From an uncultured Microcaldota archaeon (GTDB lineage Archaea > Micrarchaeota > Micrarchaeia > Anstonellales > Bilamarchaeaceae), in contig CAIKOA010000008.1 of NCBI GenBank assembly GCA_903828955.1, positions 1 through 36,812 on the forward strand: 36,812 bases of DNA, in the 5' to 3' direction. Below, one piece after another: positions 8,081 to 18,715 of this stretch. A program made the position numbers and the translations under genes. Within the stretch, counting starts at the first letter, position 1. The number at the start of each line of letters is the position of its first letter. A model generated the notes under the pieces. It was not told the origin of the DNA. It saw only the letters and a program-made list of their open reading frames with translations, and searched no databases.

Positions 8081-9018
8081 GGTATCTCGTTACGGGTGCA
8101 GCGGGTTTTCTCGGCACGAATCTATGCCTTAGGCTGCTTGAAGACGGCCACGAAGTCCTAGGCATTGACAATTTGAGCACGGGGTTCAGCTATAACTTAG
8201 AAACCCTTAGGAAAAACAAGAAATTCAGTTTTCTTAAGCACGATGTGACGCAACCCTACCCGGATATCGGAAAAATCGATTTTCTCTATAATCTTGCCTG
8301 TCCGGCTTCTCCACCGCGTTACCAGAAGGATCCGGTCCAGACTTTCCGCACCTCCATATGGGGCATCTGGAACGCGATTGAATTTGCGCGGAAAAACAAG
8401 ATTACTATTTTTCATACTTCTACTTCTGAGGTTTACGGAGATCCGCTTATGCATCCCCAAAAGGAAGCCTACTGGGGGAACGTGAATCCGATCGGAATCC
8501 GAGCCTGCTATGATGAAGGCAAACGGGGCGCAGAAGCGCTCCTTATGGACTATCACCGCTCCACAGGCAATCCAATCAAGGTCGTGCGGATATTCAACAC
8601 ATATGGCCCGTATATGGACCCAAAAGACGGCCGCGTAATAAGCAACTTCCTGAATCAGGCAATCTCAGGGAGACCACTCACAATATATGGGGATGGAAAG
8701 CAGACGCGCTCTTTTTGCTTTGTTGATGATTTGATTGAAGGTATCATACGGATGGAAAAATCCCCCAAAGAATTCATCGGCCCGGTGAATCTGGGTAATC
8801 CCAAAGAGTTTACCCTTCTCGAACTTGTGAAGGCAATAGAAAAGTCAATCGGAAAAAAACAGAAACTCGAGTTCCTGCCCCTTCCCGGAGACGACCCGAA
8901 ACAGAGGAGGCCGGACATCTCGCTTGCTAAGGAAAAACTTAACTGGGGGCCGGATACCTCACTAGAGACCGGTTTATCAAAAACCCTTGATTACTTCCGC
9001 GCATTAGGCCCTTCTTGA
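8077..9018 (+). CDS. UDP-glucuronate decarboxylase (UDP-xylose synthase)
   Basis: Decarboxylates UDP-glucuronate to UDP-xylose through a 4-keto intermediate. The 313-residue SDR shows the hallmarks of UXS: LACPASPPRYQKDP after the Rossmann domain, the STSEVYGDPLMHPQKE loop, and RACYDEGKRGAE with the catalytic Tyr-x3-Lys. VVRIFNTYGPYMDPKDGR then follows. These are more specific than generic SDR motifs. It overlaps the nucleotidyltransferase by 4 nt and its substrate would come from the UDP-glucose dehydrogenase at 3025. The 3' end overlaps the convergent SDR gene by 28 nt. Confidence in the family is high; archaeal UXS is less common than bacterial or plant UXS. Confidence 0.9.
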   Translation: MRYLVTGAAGFLGTNLCLRLLEDGHEVLGIDNLSTGFSYNLETLRKNKKFSFLKHDVTQPYPDIGKIDFLYNLACPASPPRYQKDPVQTFRTSIWGIWNAIEFARKNKITIFHTSTSEVYGDPLMHPQKEAYWGNVNPIGIRACYDEGKRGAEALLMDYHRSTGNPIKVVRIFNTYGPYMDPKDGRVISNFLNQAISGRPLTIYGDGKQTRSFCFVDDLIEGIIRMEKSPKEFIGPVNLGNPKEFTLLELVKAIEKSIGKKQKLEFLPLPGDDPKQRRPDISLAKEKLNWGPDTSLETGLSKTLDYFRALGPS

Positions 9019-9920
9019 TATCCGCCCTCAACTAATTTCTTTATTCCTTCTTCAAGGCTGACCTTTGCCTTAAACCCGATTATCTTTTGGGCCTTTGAAG
9101 TCTCCGCAAGCGTATATTCCACATAATTCTTTATCGGGTTTTCAACATATCTTGGTTTGATCTCCTTTCCAAGCACTTTCCCAAGAACATTTATCATTTC
9201 GTTTATGGTTACGGACTTGCCCCCGCCCACGTTGAAAATTCCGAATTCAATATTGCTTTTCATCGCAAGCATGTTCGCTTCAACCACATCGTCCACATAC
9301 GTGAAGTCCCTGGTCTGGCTCCCATCCCCATAGACCACCGGAGCTTCGCCTTTTTGGGCGGCCCAAAGGAATTGCGAAATCAGGTTTGCATACTGCCCCT
9401 TGCTTTCTTCATGCGGGCCGTATACGCTGAAATACCTCAATGCGATGGACTTAACCCCATATAGCTTATGGTAAAGCTCCGCAAGCCTCTCCATCGCAAG
9501 CCGTGCTTCGGTATAGAAGTCGGTTACCAATATGGTTGCATCTTCCTTCTGCGGTGGCTTCACCCCATTGTAAACTGAAGATGAAGATGCCCAGACCAAC
9601 CTGGTTTTGTTCTCCTTTGCGTATTCCAGTATTGCAATAAAATCCTCGATTACTTCCGCGGTAAGATAGGGGTCTTTCCTGTACATCGGAGTGGAAGAAT
9701 AAACTCCCTCGTGGAATATTACATCAAATTTTTCTTTCATCTTTGAGATTTCCTTGCCCCTGCCAATTACAACTCGTATCTTACCCCTGAGATTTTCCAC
9801 GTTCTTCTCGTTTCCAGTATTTTTGTTATCCAGGATTGTAATCTCATGCCCATCCAGAACAAGCCGCTTCACTATGTTGGAACCTATGAATCCGAGGCCG
9901 CCAGTAACGAGGATTTTCAT
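8991..9920 (-). CDS. NAD-dependent epimerase/dehydratase with Arg in the YxxxK site
   Basis: A 309-residue extended SDR, GalE-like in architecture: GGLGFIG (residues 7-13), WASSSSVYNG (110-119), and LRYFSVYGPHEE in the substrate region. The catalytic stretch reads DFY136-T-E-A-R140, so the usual lysine is arginine. From memory the segment DFYTEARLAMERLAELYH recurs in a set of archaeal SDRs, suggesting a subfamily trait. It diverges from gmd at 9986 and converges on UXS with a 28-nt overlap. An AT-rich TATA-like stretch at about 9945-9953 lies some 29 nt before the ATG. Substrate unknown. Confidence 0.84.
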   Translation of the reverse strand: MKILVTGGLGFIGSNIVKRLVLDGHEITILDNKNTGNEKNVENLRGKIRVVIGRGKEISKMKEKFDVIFHEGVYSSTPMYRKDPYLTAEVIEDFIAILEYAKENKTRLVWASSSSVYNGVKPPQKEDATILVTDFYTEARLAMERLAELYHKLYGVKSIALRYFSVYGPHEESKGQYANLISQFLWAAQKGEAPVVYGDGSQTRDFTYVDDVVEANMLAMKSNIEFGIFNVGGGKSVTINEMINVLGKVLGKEIKPRYVENPIKNYVEYTLAETSKAQKIIGFKAKVSLEEGIKKLVEGGYQEGPNARK

Positions 9921-9985
9921 GGATTTTCTTTTAATGTGCAGAGATTAAAAATCCAACCTGAGATACTTTTTTAGCGTGATTTTCT

Positions 9986-11912
<1,927 letters not shown>

Positions 11913-11933
11913 CCCTGCAGGAGGCCATCCTGG

Positions 11934-12962
11934 TTATTCTGCGAAAAAAGAACGGTTGGAAAGTTCTGGCCTCTCAAAGTTCTTCAGCCAATACTCCTGC
12001 CAGAAGGAATATTCAGCGTTCTTTGTGAGCTTTGCCTTGCCTATCAGAAAAAGCGCGGCCCCGAGCTGCAGTTCTGATGCGCCAAGCGGGAGGATGCCAA
12101 TAAACGCCCTATATAACCATAAGGCAATCCCTATCATCCCAAAGTTATTCAAAAAGAATCCAATCCCCAGCTTCTCCATTCCCTTGTTGCGGAATACCCG
12201 TTCGCACAATATATGGAAAAAGGGAAAGCCGACAGCCCCAACCAGCTTCTTTGCAAAAAAGAGCCTTTGCTTTCCATGCAAGAAGAGCCAGGAATATTGC
12301 GTTATGAAAGAACCTGAGTGCCGCAGTTCCTTGTTGAGTTCGACCCTGAGGTTCGATGCTTCGCCATCTATCAGGCGTTCCCCAAAATAAACCGCCTTGT
12401 TTTCCGGGTCGGAAAAGCCTAACATGCGAATGATCCAGCAGTGCATATATCCGCTTTTAAGGCCAAGTTTCAGGTCTCCCTTCTTGATCTTTTCAAAAGC
12501 GCTTTTGCTCACCGCAATATCGCTGAGGAATCCGTTTGGCTCGGAAATCAGCCCGAAGTTGCCTTCATTATCCCTCAGCCTGGGGCTAAAGTATATGAGT
12601 ACGGTTTTCTCATCTTTTATTCCAGCCAGGAAATTCATTGCGCGCGCTAAACCATTCTCTATGAAATAATCATCATCCGAGACAAGCCAAGAATATCTGC
12701 CGCTTCCAAGCGCAAGGGCCTTGAGTATATTGTTGTCCATCCCCTCATTCTTTGCGTTGAGCCCAACTTTCACTTCAAAAGGGTATTCCCCAGTCTTTTG
12801 CCCGAGGAACTCCCTTGTTCCATCTGTAGAGCAATTGTCGGATATGCATACTTCTATCATATCCCATCTTTTGGGTGGGTATTTTGCTATGCTGCCCAGC
12901 AGCCCTTTCAATTTTTCAATTCGGTTGTAAGTAGGAATGCATATCGATAGCAGTTTTTCCAT
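11934..12962 (-). CDS. Glycosyltransferase, GT2 family
   Basis: A GT-A fold, family 2 glycosyltransferase of about 342 residues. LSICIPTYNR opens the domain, CISDNCSTDGTREFL gives the nucleotide-binding aspartates, and WLVSDDDYF is the DxD-like metal site. The C-terminal 100 residues contain an amphipathic to hydrophobic stretch (IGIALWLYRAFIGILPLG) that may associate with the membrane. The start at 12962 has an AGAGG ribosome-binding site 6 nt upstream; a longer form from 12998 is possible. It lies alone on the minus strand between fcl and the SDR at 13047. Donor and acceptor are unknown. Confidence 0.84.
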   Translation of the reverse strand: MEKLLSICIPTYNRIEKLKGLLGSIAKYPPKRWDMIEVCISDNCSTDGTREFLGQKTGEYPFEVKVGLNAKNEGMDNNILKALALGSGRYSWLVSDDDYFIENGLARAMNFLAGIKDEKTVLIYFSPRLRDNEGNFGLISEPNGFLSDIAVSKSAFEKIKKGDLKLGLKSGYMHCWIIRMLGFSDPENKAVYFGERLIDGEASNLRVELNKELRHSGSFITQYSWLFLHGKQRLFFAKKLVGAVGFPFFHILCERVFRNKGMEKLGIGFFLNNFGMIGIALWLYRAFIGILPLGASELQLGAALFLIGKAKLTKNAEYSFWQEYWLKNFERPELSNRSFFAE

Positions 12963-13046
12963 TGGCATCCTCTTTGCGGAGTATGTGCTACTCATCAATT
13001 TTAACGATATCGCTTCAAATCATCCATGCTGAACTATGGTGCTGAT

Positions 13047-13967
13047 ATGGCCGTTTTGATAACCGGAGGGACTGGTTTTGTCGGTGCCGCGTTGACTAGG
13101 CGCCTCCAGTCCATTGAAGAAGTCCATCTTGTGCTAAGACCAGGCTCCAATCTGTGGAGGCTAGAGGGAGTAAGGTTCACCCCGCATTACCTGGACCTCA
13201 CAGATTTCGAATCACTGGATAGTTGCATAAAGGAAGTTAATCCGGAAAGAGTATTCCACCTCGCGGGATATGGGGTGTATCCCACCCAGAAGAGCATACC
13301 CAAGATTTTCGAGGACAATATCCTTTCCTCTATACATCTTCTGCGCGCTTTAGAAGGAACGGATTATCAGAGCTTGGTTTTTGCGGGTTCGGCTTTCGAA
13401 TACGGATTCGTGGACCACCCAATCTCAGAAAAAGACCCCATCGTGCCTCCGGATGTTTATTCCCTGTCTAAAGCATCTGTATCCTCATTTCTTCTGTACG
13501 AAGCGCTTTCAAAAAAATTGCCGATAAACGTGGCTAAACTGTTCCTAGTATACGGATACTATGAAGCGTCAACCCGGCTCATCCCCACCTTGATAAACTC
13601 ATACTTGAACAATCAGTCCCCCCAGCTCGCTTCCAAAAGCAATGTGAGGGATTTTATATTCGTTGAAGATGCGGTTGATGCGCTGCTTGCAATTTCCCAG
13701 CATAATAGCAGAGGGGAAGTTTTCAACGTTGGTTCTGGGAAAGAATATTCAGTTGAAGAGGTCTGCGAAAAGGTGCGGGCAATGCTTGGTTCCCAAATCC
13801 AGCCGACCTGGGGCGTAGCGGAGATGCGCTCGTTCGAACCGCAGCATTGGTGCGCGGATATCTCAAAAGCCAGATCTATGCTCGGCTGGGAGCCCAAGCA
13901 CTCATTGGATGAGGGGCTCGCAAAAACAATCGAATGGTACAGGACCACCCGCAAGACAGGACAATGA
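13047..13967 (+). CDS. NAD-dependent epimerase/dehydratase or 4-keto reductase (extended SDR)
   Basis: A 306-residue extended SDR: ITGGTGFVG at the N-terminus, GSAFEYG in place of the usual SSxxVYG, and VYSLSKAS (catalytic Tyr-x3-Lys). RDFIFVEDAVDALLAI and LGWEPKHSLDEGLAKTIEWY follow in the C-terminal half. The GS(A/G)xEYG loop resembles 4-keto-6-deoxy-sugar reductases such as CDP-abequose synthase (RfbJ) more than classical GalE, so a reductase in the CDP-dideoxysugar route 3 kb downstream is possible, not proven. The ATG at 13047 (GGTG just upstream) is preferred over 13026. It is separated from the CDP-sugar operon by an opposite-strand gene. Confidence 0.8.
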   Translation: MAVLITGGTGFVGAALTRRLQSIEEVHLVLRPGSNLWRLEGVRFTPHYLDLTDFESLDSCIKEVNPERVFHLAGYGVYPTQKSIPKIFEDNILSSIHLLRALEGTDYQSLVFAGSAFEYGFVDHPISEKDPIVPPDVYSLSKASVSSFLLYEALSKKLPINVAKLFLVYGYYEASTRLIPTLINSYLNNQSPQLASKSNVRDFIFVEDAVDALLAISQHNSRGEVFNVGSGKEYSVEEVCEKVRAMLGSQIQPTWGVAEMRSFEPQHWCADISKARSMLGWEPKHSLDEGLAKTIEWYRTTRKTGQ

Positions 13968-13969
13968 TC

Positions 13970-15181
13970 CTAGATGCGTTTCCGATAAATGGCACCTCGG
14001 TTTTTTCTCCTAACCCTTGCTTTAGTTCTAGACCACAAAGTAATAGTTACGTAGAGTGAGCAAATAATGACTGCCAGCGAAGGAATTGCAAAGACGTATT
14101 CGGTAAAGAACAAAATTTGTGTGACTATCGGTGCTATCGCTCCAATGATTTTTACTGTTTCATTTCTTTCCTTCTTTTCATTACTTTGAAAAATCGCGTA
14201 TAGACACGCTAGTGATATAATGACAATTCCCACGTACGTTGCTTTTGACTCGTCGCTTCGGTATATCTCGATATTTATTGCGTTATCGTGGGAGCGTAGT
14301 GATCCACGATACTTTTCTGAAGGCAGTACAGTAATTTCGCCATTCTTTTCTATCAATGATTCGTTAGTTGTTATCTCAGCGGAATAACTATCAAAAGGAA
14401 TTAAGAGATAATTGTCATAAGCCACAGACAATTGGCCTTCAAACGTACAGCCGTCGCTGGTTTTTGCCCCTAACGAATCTTTATAATAAAACGTCATGTT
14501 TGTACAATTGCTCAATGGAATCCTGACCTCAACAGTCGGCGTTGAAAACGAAAAAGGTTCAACTTCAAAAATATACGGTGCAAGGTTGTTGGTTAACTGA
14601 ACTGAGCTAGTGTCTAGTTCTACTTCCGCCCCTACAGAAAATGTGCCATAAAGGCGAGCGCGATAATAGTCCAAAGGCGCATTGCTCCCAGTACTCTCCA
14701 GATATAATTTAATAACGCCCGTTTTGTTTATCGTTCCAATACAAATGTCTCCGTCCTTTTCATGTATCTCATATCCTGTGCTGGGCATCACGTTTTCACT
14801 GATAATAAAGAATGAATTTCCATCTGAAAATAGCATATTTGTAGTATTGTCCTGTTGTATGGTTCGATATGGCGAGTTACTCGAAAACCTGATGATGCAA
14901 CCTTCATTATTTGGTAGAGAATAATCGATATTTATGGAGACAATCTTGTCTAATATGGGTCTACCCGAAGTGTTTATCCAAAAAGAAGCGGATGAATTGT
15001 CGTCCACCATGTTTACGAAACCCGTATCGCACTCTTCATCAAAACATGTCGATATTGCTACGGGGGCGTTCTCGAAAAGGATGGCGCTTCCGTTGTACTG
15101 TATCGCACTAGCTTGAACAATTAGTACGATGATATTTAGTAAAAAAACGTGTTTCAATCCGTTTGATAGGAGTTTTCCCAC
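13970..15181 (-). CDS. Predicted secreted/membrane protein, sequon-rich, unknown function
   Basis: A 403-residue protein not matched to any family. An N-terminal hydrophobic stretch (about residues 12-26, ending QASA) looks like a signal peptide. A roughly 300-residue extracytoplasmic region rich in Ser, Thr, Asn and beta-strand-like segments follows. Three C-terminal hydrophobic segments (about 315-333, 344-365, 367-385) and a basic tail close the protein. The ectodomain contains about eight N-x-S/T sequons, and a few spaced Cys residues may form disulfides. The start is GTG at 15181, about 25 nt from a TTATAA element, fitting a leaderless transcript. It sits alone, antisense to the sugar genes on both sides, and could be a target of the encoded glycosylation system (inference). 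Confidence 0.7.
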   Translation of the reverse strand: MGKLLSNGLKHVFLLNIIVLIVQASAIQYNGSAILFENAPVAISTCFDEECDTGFVNMVDDNSSASFWINTSGRPILDKIVSINIDYSLPNNEGCIIRFSSNSPYRTIQQDNTTNMLFSDGNSFFIISENVMPSTGYEIHEKDGDICIGTINKTGVIKLYLESTGSNAPLDYYRARLYGTFSVGAEVELDTSSVQLTNNLAPYIFEVEPFSFSTPTVEVRIPLSNCTNMTFYYKDSLGAKTSDGCTFEGQLSVAYDNYLLIPFDSYSAEITTNESLIEKNGEITVLPSEKYRGSLRSHDNAINIEIYRSDESKATYVGIVIISLACLYAIFQSNEKKERNETVKIIGAIAPIVTQILFFTEYVFAIPSLAVIICSLYVTITLWSRTKARVRRKNRGAIYRKRI

Positions 15182-15202
15182 GCCATAATTTCGGAATAAA
15201 GG

Positions 15203-15208
15203 TTATAA
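15203..15208. promoter_or_regulatory. Palindromic TATA element between divergent genes at 15181 and 15238
   Basis: TTATAA within GGTTATAATCC reads as a TATA core on both strands. Its centre is about 25 nt from the GTG at 15181 and about 33 nt from the ATG at 15238. It is the best promoter candidate for the nine-gene CDP-sugar/glycosyltransferase operon. Confidence 0.45.
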
Positions 15209-15237
15209 TCCCTTTCTGAGCTAATAACTTGGTTTTC

Positions 15238-16158
15238 ATGAAGGTTTTTATCACTGGCGCAAATGGGTTCATAGGGAGAAACCTTTGCGAGCATCTTGCC
15301 GGAAAATACGAGCTTTTCACGCCAAGCAGCAAGGAGCTTGACCTTCTGGATGAAGCCGCGGTAAGAAAGTATGTCCAGGCAAACGATGTCGACATCATAA
15401 TCCACTCCGCCAACAGGGGGGGCTCCCGGGACACTGCGGACATGAAGAACGTGACGGAATACAACCTGAGGATGTTCTTCAATATCGCAAGGAACAGCGG
15501 AGAGGTAGACCGCGTACTCTATTTTGGCTCCGGAGCGGAATTCGGAAAGCACCGCAACCTCCACAAGGTAAAGGAAGAGCAGTTTGACGAAGTGGTTCCC
15601 AAGGACGACTATGGTTTCTACAAATATGTCTGCAACAAGCATGCGGAAAAGTCTGAAAACATAATAAACCTCAGGCTTTTTGGGGCATTTGGAAAATATG
15701 AGAATTACAAAATAAGGTTCATTTCCAATGCCATTCTGAAGAATCTGATTGGCGAAGAGATTGTAATAAGCCAAAACGTAGTTTTTGATTATCTATTTGT
15801 AGCCGATCTAGTAAAAATCACCGAGTATTTCTTGAAAAGCAGCTGCGGTCACAACTCTTACAATATAACCCCGACAGAGTCTATAGACCTGGTGCAAGTC
15901 TGCAAAATAATAAACTCCTCTTCAGATTCCAAATCCAAAACCAAGGTACTGAACAAAGGGCTCAATCTGGAGTATACTGGAGACAATTCACGACTTTTGC
16001 GTGAGATTAAAGGTGTCACTTTTACTGGATACCCAGAAGCGATAGCTTCGCTATATTCGTATTACAAATCAAATTTGGGCCATTTGGACATGAAGGACGT
16101 GGGATCCGACAAATACCTCAAATACTGCAAAACGGCAGTTCACGGTGAAGAATTATGA
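15238..16158 (+). CDS. NAD(P)-dependent SDR, candidate keto-reductase of the CDP-branched-sugar route
   Basis: A 306-residue extended SDR: FITGANGFIGRN at the N-terminus, FGSGAEFG loop, DDYGFYKYVCNK with Tyr-x3-Lys, then LRLFGAFGKYENYKIRF and VFDYLFVADLVKI. The GSGAEFG and YGFxKY elements resemble RmlD/keto-reductase-like SDRs of capsule loci. The start is the ATG at 15238. Its last 4 nt overlap the start of the ThDP enzyme gene (ATGA, 16155-16158), so the two are very likely co-translated. By analogy with YerE and YerF it may reduce the keto group of the newly attached two-carbon branch. That role is inferred only from context. Confidence 0.78.
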   Translation: MKVFITGANGFIGRNLCEHLAGKYELFTPSSKELDLLDEAAVRKYVQANDVDIIIHSANRGGSRDTADMKNVTEYNLRMFFNIARNSGEVDRVLYFGSGAEFGKHRNLHKVKEEQFDEVVPKDDYGFYKYVCNKHAEKSENIINLRLFGAFGKYENYKIRFISNAILKNLIGEEIVISQNVVFDYLFVADLVKITEYFLKSSCGHNSYNITPTESIDLVQVCKIINSSSDSKSKTKVLNKGLNLEYTGDNSRLLREIKGVTFTGYPEAIASLYSYYKSNLGHLDMKDVGSDKYLKYCKTAVHGEEL

Positions 16159-17918
16159 AAACCAGTGATTACATTGTGGAATTTTTAGCAAAAGAACACC
16201 TTACGCACGGTTTTTTCATGATTGGCGGGGCTCTCGGCCACATCGCGGATTCTTGCCACAAAGCCAAGTTCACATTATACACCATGCACCACGAACAAGC
16301 CGCGGCATTTGCAGCAGAAGCCCAGGCCGCGGTCACTAGGAATACTGGCCTGGCTTTAGCCACCAGCGGTCCGGGCGCAACAAATCTCATAACAGGAATT
16401 GCGAGTTCCTATTTCTCCTCTCTGCCCACAGTATTCATAACAGGGCAGGTAAATACCTTTGAATCCGACCTTTCCGGAAGACGGCGGCAGGTCGGTTTCC
16501 AAGAAACCAATATTGTAGATATGGTCAAGGGTGTAACGAAATATGCCGTCCGCATTACCGAACCGGAGAGCATCGCATACCACCTAGAGAAGGGCTTTGC
16601 TTACGCAAAAAGCGGGCGGATGGGCCCCATATTACTCGATGTCCCCCTAAACATCCAGAGGTCAGAAATTGATCCGACAAAAATTCCGCACTTTTTGGGC
16701 TCCAAGGAACATGAGCAGTTTCTTCTGGAAAACACACATCCAGTCCCGGAAATTTCTGTTAAGTCTGCATTGGACCTAATAAACAATTCAAAACGGCCCA
16801 TAATACTGGTCGGCCAGGGGGTTAGGAGGTCCGGAGCAGAAAAAGAGCTGCTCAAAATGGTAGAAGAAACAGGGATTCCAGTAGTTTCATCTCTTCAGGG
16901 AACCGATGCTTTCCCAAATGAACACCCCCTCTTCTTCGGTTTCATTGGCACTTACGGCCAGCGGTACTCGAACTTTGCAATTGCAAATTGCGACCTACTT
17001 ATCGCTCTAGGAACTAGGCTAGATTCTCGCCAGGTTGGGGTGGTTTCTTCAGCGTTTGCTCCAATGGCCAAAATAATCCATGTGGATATCGATAATAACG
17101 AACTAGGCGCATCCGTAAAAGAAGCCATTTCTATCCACTCCGACATAGGCGCATTTTTGCGCGCCCTCACTGGAAGACTGAAAAAAGGGCTTTCCCGAGG
17201 GGATTGGATCAAGCATCTTAGTGGCTTAAAACAAAAATACCCGCGCGTAATCCAGGAAATCGGAACAGATGAAATTGACCCGGTGGAAGCGCTTTCAATG
17301 CTCTCCAGCCATTATGCAGGCTCCGATATCATCAGCGTAGATGTCGGTTCTAACCAGATGTGGTTTGCGCAGGGGTGGGTCGTCAAAAAGGGCCAGACAA
17401 TACTGACCAATGGGGGGATGGGCCCTATGGGCTATGCCCTCCCCGCAGCCATAGGCGCGCACCTCTCTTCCAAAGGAGCCAGAACGCTCGCAGTTACCGG
17501 GGACGGAGGGCTCCAGATAAACATCCAGGAACTCCAGACAATAGTGCGGAACCGCATACCGGTCAAAATTCTTGTTTTAAACAATGGCGCTCTCGGTATG
17601 CTCGTACAGTTCCAGACTGAGAATTTTGAGAAAAGATTGATCGGAAGCATGGAAGGCTATGACGCCCCGGATTTTGTAAAAATCGCGGAGGCATATGGAC
17701 TAGCGGCAAAACACGCTTCCAGCAAAAAAGAGCTGCCCTCCGCATTAAGCTGGCTGGTAAACTCTCCAGGCCCTGCGCTATTGGATCTAAAGATACCTAA
17801 CAATTTTTTCGTTTTCCCTAAATCCTCTTACCGGCTTCCGATCTATGATATGCAACCCCTTCTTGACCGCTCAGAATATAAAGAAGCTTTAAAATTCCTT
17901 GATAACAGCAATATCTAG
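16155..17918 (+). CDS. ThDP-dependent enzyme, acetohydroxyacid-synthase fold; candidate YerE-like two-carbon branch transferase
   Basis: A 587-residue thiamine-diphosphate enzyme with the three domains of the AHAS/pyruvate oxidase family. The N-terminal Pyr domain has the catalytic Glu47 in HHEQAAAFAAEA and the SGPGATNLITG segment. A central Rossmann-like domain follows (PIILVGQGV to HVDIDNNELG). The C-terminal PP domain has the ThDP motif starting GDG (449-451) and ending LNNGALGM. It could be an ordinary acetolactate synthase, but no small subunit or ilv gene is near. It is locked between an SDR (4-nt overlap) and rfbF-rfbG-rfbH. Bacterial YerE, of this family, attaches an acetyl unit from pyruvate to CDP-3,6-dideoxy-4-ketohexose in yersiniose A synthesis. 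Family is certain; the branching role is inference. Confidence 0.85.
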   Translation: MKTSDYIVEFLAKEHLTHGFFMIGGALGHIADSCHKAKFTLYTMHHEQAAAFAAEAQAAVTRNTGLALATSGPGATNLITGIASSYFSSLPTVFITGQVNTFESDLSGRRRQVGFQETNIVDMVKGVTKYAVRITEPESIAYHLEKGFAYAKSGRMGPILLDVPLNIQRSEIDPTKIPHFLGSKEHEQFLLENTHPVPEISVKSALDLINNSKRPIILVGQGVRRSGAEKELLKMVEETGIPVVSSLQGTDAFPNEHPLFFGFIGTYGQRYSNFAIANCDLLIALGTRLDSRQVGVVSSAFAPMAKIIHVDIDNNELGASVKEAISIHSDIGAFLRALTGRLKKGLSRGDWIKHLSGLKQKYPRVIQEIGTDEIDPVEALSMLSSHYAGSDIISVDVGSNQMWFAQGWVVKKGQTILTNGGMGPMGYALPAAIGAHLSSKGARTLAVTGDGGLQINIQELQTIVRNRIPVKILVLNNGALGMLVQFQTENFEKRLIGSMEGYDAPDFVKIAEAYGLAAKHASSKKELPSALSWLVNSPGPALLDLKIPNNFFVFPKSSYRLPIYDMQPLLDRSEYKEALKFLDNSNI

Positions 17919-17926
17919 GTGTGGGC

Positions 17927-18715
17927 ATGGAGAAACCAAAAGTAGTAATCCTCTGCGGAGGGGAAGGAACCAGGCTTAGGGAAGAAACCGAGTTCAAGCC
18001 AAAGCCAATGGTAACGATAGGGGGTATGCCAATCCTTTGGCACATAATGAAAACCTATTCTCACTATGGTTTCAACGATTTCGTTCTTTGCCTTGGTTAT
18101 AAGGGAGATGTAATCAAGCAGTTTTTCCTTTCCCACGAATTGATGCACAACGACGTTACAATCAACATGAAAAACAGGCAGAAGGACGTAATCCATAAGG
18201 ACCCCAACGAAGAGGACTGGAACATAACTTTTGCGGATACTGGCCTCAAAACCATGACCGGGGGAAGGGTAAAGAGGGTAGAGAAATATATCAAAGACGA
18301 CAATTTCTTCCTCACTTATGGAGATGGAATCTCAAATGTGGATATCAACAAACTTTTCGCTTTCCACAAAAAACAGGGCACTATCGGCACACTTACCGGA
18401 GTGCACCCGCAGGTGCGATGGGGGATGCTGAAAATTGGCCAGAACGAAGTAGTTGAGGGTTTCGCAGAAAAGCCAGTAATGTTCGATTATGTGAACGGAG
18501 GCTTTTATTGCTTCAAAAAAGACTTTTTTGACTATCTCTCTCCAGAAGAGGGCTGTGTGATGGAAACGAAGCCTTTGGAGAAACTCTCAAAGGACCACCA
18601 GTTGTCCATCTACAAGCACGACAATTTTTGGTATGCAATGGATACTTACAGGGAGTATCTGGAGATTAACAAGATGTGGGATGATGGCAACCGCCCCTGG
18701 AAGGTGTGGAAATGA
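17927..18715 (+). CDS. rfbF: Glucose-1-phosphate cytidylyltransferase
   Basis: Makes CDP-D-glucose from CTP and glucose-1-phosphate, the entry step to CDP-3,6-dideoxyhexoses. The 262-residue sequence has [40 protein letters not shown] and [36 protein letters not shown] and an ending of [14 protein letters not shown] also match the RfbF/DdhA family over its whole length. The ATG at 17927 follows AGGTG with 5-nt spacing; a GTG at 17921 is the alternative. It begins 8 nt after the ThDP enzyme and its stop overlaps rfbG (ATGA, 18712-18715). Confidence 0.93.
   Translation: MEKPKVVILCGGEGTRLREETEFKPKPMVTIGGMPILWHIMKTYSHYGFNDFVLCLGYKGDVIKQFFLSHELMHNDVTINMKNRQKDVIHKDPNEEDWNITFADTGLKTMTGGRVKRVEKYIKDDNFFLTYGDGISNVDINKLFAFHKKQGTIGTLTGVHPQVRWGMLKIGQNEVVEGFAEKPVMFDYVNGGFYCFKKDFFDYLSPEEGCVMETKPLEKLSKDHQLSIYKHDNFWYAMDTYREYLEINKMWDDGNRPWKVWK

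Noticed and set aside
16155-17918. Plain acetolactate synthase (ilvB) for amino-acid synthesis
   Set aside because: The fold allows it, but there is no small subunit or ilv gene, and the gene is locked between an SDR and rfbF-rfbG-rfbH; kept only as the alternative.
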